This document shows positions 60,966 to 64,000 of a stretch of DNA of 64,000 bases, piece after piece. The notes beneath the pieces were generated by a model. The model did no database searches. It was not told where the DNA came from and worked only from the letters and a program-made list of their open reading frames with translations. A program made the translations under genes and the position numbers. Each line of letters starts with the position of its first letter. Position 1 is the first letter of the stretch. Origin of the DNA: Myxococcales bacterium (lineage in GTDB: Bacteria > Myxococcota_A > Polyangia > Polyangiales > Polyangiaceae); NCBI GenBank assembly GCA_016703425.1, contig JADJCA010000030.1, positions 317,399 to 381,398 on the forward strand, given 5' to 3'.

Positions 60966-61660
60966 TCACACCTGCCGGAACAGCTCGACGTGGTCGAAGA
61001 AGGAGCGCCGCGTCACGTCCTTCACCGAGCAGCCGAAGCCGCCGCGCCCAGAGGTGAGCGGCTGGCTGCCGGAGTTGATGCCGAGGTGGTCGTCGATGAA
61101 CTCGACCATCCCGGAGACGGGCTGCCAGTCGGGCGGCGTGCCGAGGGCCGTGCGCCGCGAGGTCGTTCTGGAAGACCTTGAGCACCACGTCGCCGTTGGT
61201 GTTCACGATGACGTCGAGCCGCAGATGCACCCAGGTCGCCTGCGCGAAGCTCGCCGCCGACTTGAGCAGCACGCCGGGACCATCGGCGTTCGGCAGCCCC
61301 ACCGTGACGGCACCCTTACGGAGCACGATGCGGTGCGGGTCATCGTCGGAGAGCCCGAGCAGGTACGCGCTGTCGTTGACCGAGTTGCCCTGGCAGCAGA
61401 GGAACAGAACGGCGAGAAGCCGCGGGTCCGCCGCCAGGGCTGCGCTGAACGACGCCGAGAATGGAGCCACCCTTCGCCATCGGAGCGAAGCTCGCGAGGT
61501 TCGCGAACAGGGCTACCGCGCCATCGACGGCCGCGAGGGAGTTGAAGGCGTAGAGGAAGCTCCCGCCGCCTCGGGGTCGAGCGATGCCCGCGGTGACGCC
61601 GCGATCCACCGTCGCGATGTCGAGCCCGTCGTTCAGGTACGTCCAGTCTGCGGCGGCCAT
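60966..61660 (-). pseudogene. Concanavalin/LamG-like tail component, frameshifted
   Basis: From ATG 61660: DWTYLNDGLDIATVDRGVTA, LYAFNSLAAVDGAVALFANL; then in a second frame FSASFSAALAADPRLLAVLF, SDDDPHRIVLRKGAVTVGLP, TWVHLRLDVIVNTNGDVVLK; then in a third QPVSGMVEFIDDHLGINSGS, FDHVELFRQV. The strand pattern (HRIVLRKG, WVHLRLDVIVN) is like a LamG/concanavalin sandwich. Two indels. The product is probably about 230 residues. Confidence 0.5.
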
Positions 61661-61670
61661 CGGTCGCTCC

Positions 61671-62218
61671 TCAGAGGGTGGCCGCGTTCGCCCAGGCGTT
61701 GTTGAAGTCCTCGACGGCCGGCACGCCTCTGTCGAACAGCGCGGTGCTCGCCGTCACCGCGGTCCACGTCCACGCGTAGCTCTGGTTCGAGCGCCACTGG
61801 TCTTCGAAGTCCTCGCGCGGCTCGCCGTCGAACACGCCCGTCGCGGCAGTTACCAACGCCCAGTCGCGCAGGTACGGCACGTTGCTCCAGCCCGTCTCGC
61901 AGTCCTCGACGGCGCCGCCACCGAAGGCGCACGTGACGAGCTGCGCGGGCGGCAGCTCGTAGAGGTAGACCGCGTTGGCCCAGCCGCGTCGAACTCCCTC
62001 GTAGCCCTGAGCGCGCTGTCGAAGAACGCGAGCATCACGGTACCGTCGTCGAGCGACGCGAGGAGCGAGAACCAGCGCTCGAAGTCCTCCAACGCGTCCT
62101 CGGGCGCGGTGCCGAAGCCTGCGAGCACCTCGAGGCTCGTCACGGCGGTGAGCGTCCAGTGCTCGGCCTCGCCGGGCAGAGCCCCCTCGTCCTCGAAGCT
62201 CGGGTTGAGGAGCGCCAT
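61671..62218 (-). pseudogene. Repetitive tail protein with D-F-E-(D/Q)-W motifs, frameshifted
   Basis: From ATG 62218: NPSFEDEGALPGEAEHWTLT, APEDALEDFERWFSLLASLD; the frame breaks near 61985 and resumes WALVTAATGVFDGEPREDFE then DQWRSNQSYAWTW and VEDFNNAWANAATL. The recurring (E)DFE-x-W units suggest an internally repeated structural protein. Function unknown. Confidence 0.5.
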
Positions 62219-63736
62219 CAGAGCAGCTCCCCCGTGTCGCCGTTGCGAAGGGTCACGGTGCCGAGCACCGGGAACTCGCGCACGTTGAGCTTCACGCCGG
62301 CGGGCAGGTCGTTGAGCGTCAGGTCGAGCCGCGCGTCGCTCCATTCTGGTGCACGCCCGGCGTGTCGCGGATGACGTTGAAGAGATCCGACGAGAAGATC
62401 TCGCCAACCGCGTTCCCTCGGCGTCCTTGATGTTGAAGCCGAAGTCGACGAGCGGGTTGGGCGTTGCCGTCCTGCTCGCTGACGCGGAAGTAGAACGGGA
62501 GGTTCAGCGCGCAACCCGGTCACGGACGTCGTTGCCGGCGAAGTCCTGGCGCAGGATGAGGCGCGTAGCGACATCGACGACTCGGTAGACCGGGTCCCGC
62601 ACGCTCACCTGAAACGTCAGCGTGCACGGGTGACCTCCAGTTACCCGCCGCAGCACCACAGGTTCTTCAGCGCGGGGCGTCGGCGCCGCCGCGCCCGCCG
62701 TCGACTGCGGGATCACGTAGAGGATGCCGGTGTTCTCCGCGATGGTCGGGTCCTCGTTCGAGGTGAGCATCAGCGCCGCGCGATGACCCGGGAGCCTTCG
62801 CAAGTTGATCCCCGAAGTCGTCCTCGCGACTGTGCGCGTGAGCGCGCGCAGGCTCTCGGGGCGAGTAGCTTCGAGGAGGCCACCGTCTCACGATCCGCGC
62901 CGCCCGAGGCGGGCAGCGGGTTGCGGACGGGGACCTGCACCGGGCTGCCGTACGCGTCTTGAAGGCGCCCTCGATGACGACGATGCGTCGGCCTGCGTCG
63001 ACGTTCCCTGACGCTGCCGCCGCCCGTCTTGTAGGTGACCGAGACCGTGCCGCTCCGAGGCATGCCCGCTCACGCCGCTGCCGAAGCGCAGCGTGGCGCG
63101 GTCGTTCCGGCCAACGGTCACGACGAAGTGGCGGTCGCTGCGCGCGAGTCGAGGAAGCTGTCGACCTCCGTGAACGCGCCCTGCGGCGTGGTCACGAGCG
63201 CGGAGCCGTCGAGTGCGGGGCGTAGTCGAGGTGCAACCGAGGTCGTCGACGCCGCGCGCGGGAAGAGCTGAGTGACGTCCTCGAGTTCTCGACCACGGCG
63301 ACGACGCGCGGCGGGTCGGCTCCCGGGGCGATGACGGCGGGCGCAAGCAGCTGGAAGCGGACCGGCTCGGTGACCTCCTGCGTGCGCAGCACGGTGCCGG
63401 CCGGGATGGTGACGCCCGCGGCCGGAGGGAGAACGAGCTGCACGAGGACATCGGCGGTCGCGGCCTGCGCGCCCTGCAGCCGGTAGCCGAGCATCTTCGC
63501 AAGGCCATCACGCTCTTGTGCTGCGTGGCGGTCACGAGGCGCGACTCGCGAGGGTGGTGCGTGTCCTGGTAGAACGTGAGCACGTCGCCGACGAAGGCGT
63601 AGAGCTCGACCAGCAGGTTCCTGGCTCGCGACGTCGAAGTCCGTCCAGTCCGGGAAGACGCTCTTCACGAGCGCGCGACCAGCCGCGCCCGAAGGGCGTC
63701 GAAATCCTTGTCGGTGTAGTCGACGGACCTGGGCAA
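62218..63736 (-). pseudogene. Baseplate J-like protein, heavily frameshifted
   Basis: About 505 residues expected. Pieces in correct order but changing frame: PRSVDYTDKDFDALRARLVA, VKSVFPDWTDFDVAS, VLTFYQDTHHPRESRLVTAT, MLGYRLQGAQAATADVLVQL, TVLRTQEVTEPVRFQLLAPA, VPVRNPLPASGGADRETV, MLTSNEDPTIAENTGILYVI, TFQVSVRDPVYRVVDVATRL, ILRQDFAGNDVRDRVA, LNVREFPVLGTVTLRNGDTG. This is the gpJ family, which links tail tube and fibres in contractile tails. The start is probably a TTG at 63736. Near-perfect family matches with about ten indels point to sequence error rather than decay. Confidence 0.7.
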
Positions 63737-63742
63737 CGTGGG

Positions 63743-64000
63743 TTACGGGCGGTAAGCCCGGAGGCAAAGCTGTCGAGCCGCCTCTCGGGGAGCCCGGCCC
63801 CGGACGGTCAGCGCTCGAAGGACACGGGCCACGGCCGCCGCCACGTCCCGCTCGCGCACCCGCACGCGCAGGGTAAGTGCCGGGCCGTCCTGTTCGACGC
63901 TCAGGCTGACGAGCGCCGGGCACTCCAGCGCTTGAGGTTTGCGCGTTAATTGTAGACGCGGGCCAGCTTCCGAGGGCCGCGTCGTTGCGCTGGTGGCGCA
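63743..64000 (-). CDS. Partial unknown ORF at the right edge, upstream of baseplate J
   Basis: Open frame reaching the window edge and ending at TAA 63743-63745, seven bases before baseplate J. It reads LVSLSVEQDGPALTLRVRVR, RDVAAAVARVLRALTVRG and ends LCLRAYRP. A small baseplate or tail gene would be expected here, but the family is not recognisable and the frame beyond ~63950 is uncertain. Confidence 0.3.
   Translation of the reverse strand, partial: CATSATTRPSEAGPRLQLTRKPQALECPALVSLSVEQDGPALTLRVRVRERDVAAAVARVLRALTVRGRAPREAARQLCLRAYRP

Overview
The window reads as chromosomal DNA of a myxobacterium (Polyangiales-like). It is very GC-rich throughout, carries a secreted beta-helix protein ending in a MYXO-CTERM-type tail (Cys, membrane helix, Arg cluster; gene at 1885-3405), and has long Cys-rich lipoproteins of the sort common in that group. 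No rRNA, tRNA or CRISPR array was recognised.

Layout. (1) 1-8.9 kb: start of a SulP permease running off the left edge, an unusual Rrf2 regulator / His-rich linker / methyltransferase fusion, two envelope proteins, an arsenic cluster arsR-arsD-arsA-arsC whose two promoters share one operator sequence, a zinc-type ArsR regulator coupled to a His-rich metal-binding protein, and an ArsR-SRPBCC pair. (2) 8.9-19.9 kb: a zinc-limitation regulon island. It has three COG0523 (G3E) GTPases, two DUF1826 proteins, a WD40 protein, a NiCoT-like permease, a MerC-like membrane protein, an FAD enzyme, a methyltransferase, a Fur-family (Zur) repressor and a cysteine-free ribosomal protein L33. Five copies of a 15-bp inverted repeat (TGCAAY-NNN-RTTGCA) sit in front of these transcripts. 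(3) 20-28.4 kb: two secreted lipoproteins, a second ArsR-SRPBCC pair, a TetR-regulated NAD(P)-binding protein, an AbiE-type toxin-antitoxin pair, and gene remnants. (4) 28.5-43 kb: a leftward eight-gene defence operon, hsdM-hsdS-abi-(zinc ribbon)-abi-hsdR-(nuclease)-(Ski2-type helicase), the last two resembling Hachiman HamA/HamB. A truncated HTH gene precedes hsdM, a small accessory region follows, and an 18-bp direct repeat occurs on both sides. (5) 43.4-50.8 kb: a rightward eight-gene persulfide/sulfide operon in which nearly every junction overlaps. It runs ArsR-rhodanese, persulfide dioxygenase-like MBL, MFS-rhodanese fusion, DsrE, FAD oxidoreductase, cysteine synthase, methyltransferase, cysteine desulfurase. 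(6) 50.7-64 kb: leftward prophage- or tail-particle-related genes: baseplate J, tail protein, fibre, amidase, holin-like, plus a module of an amidoligase, two gamma-glutamylcyclotransferase-fold proteins and small unknown proteins. Four copies of a conserved ~35-bp leader lie in front of its sub-operons.

Sequence quality. Single-base indels break otherwise well-conserved genes at about 16.87 kb (rpmG), 32.65 kb (HamA-like), 33.98 kb (hsdR), 47.26 kb (FAD oxidoreductase) and 58.54 kb (fibre), and very many times between 59.2 and 63.7 kb. Several fall in homopolymers, so consensus error is more likely than true gene decay, especially near the right end. Domain assignments come from reading the translations; no database search was run.
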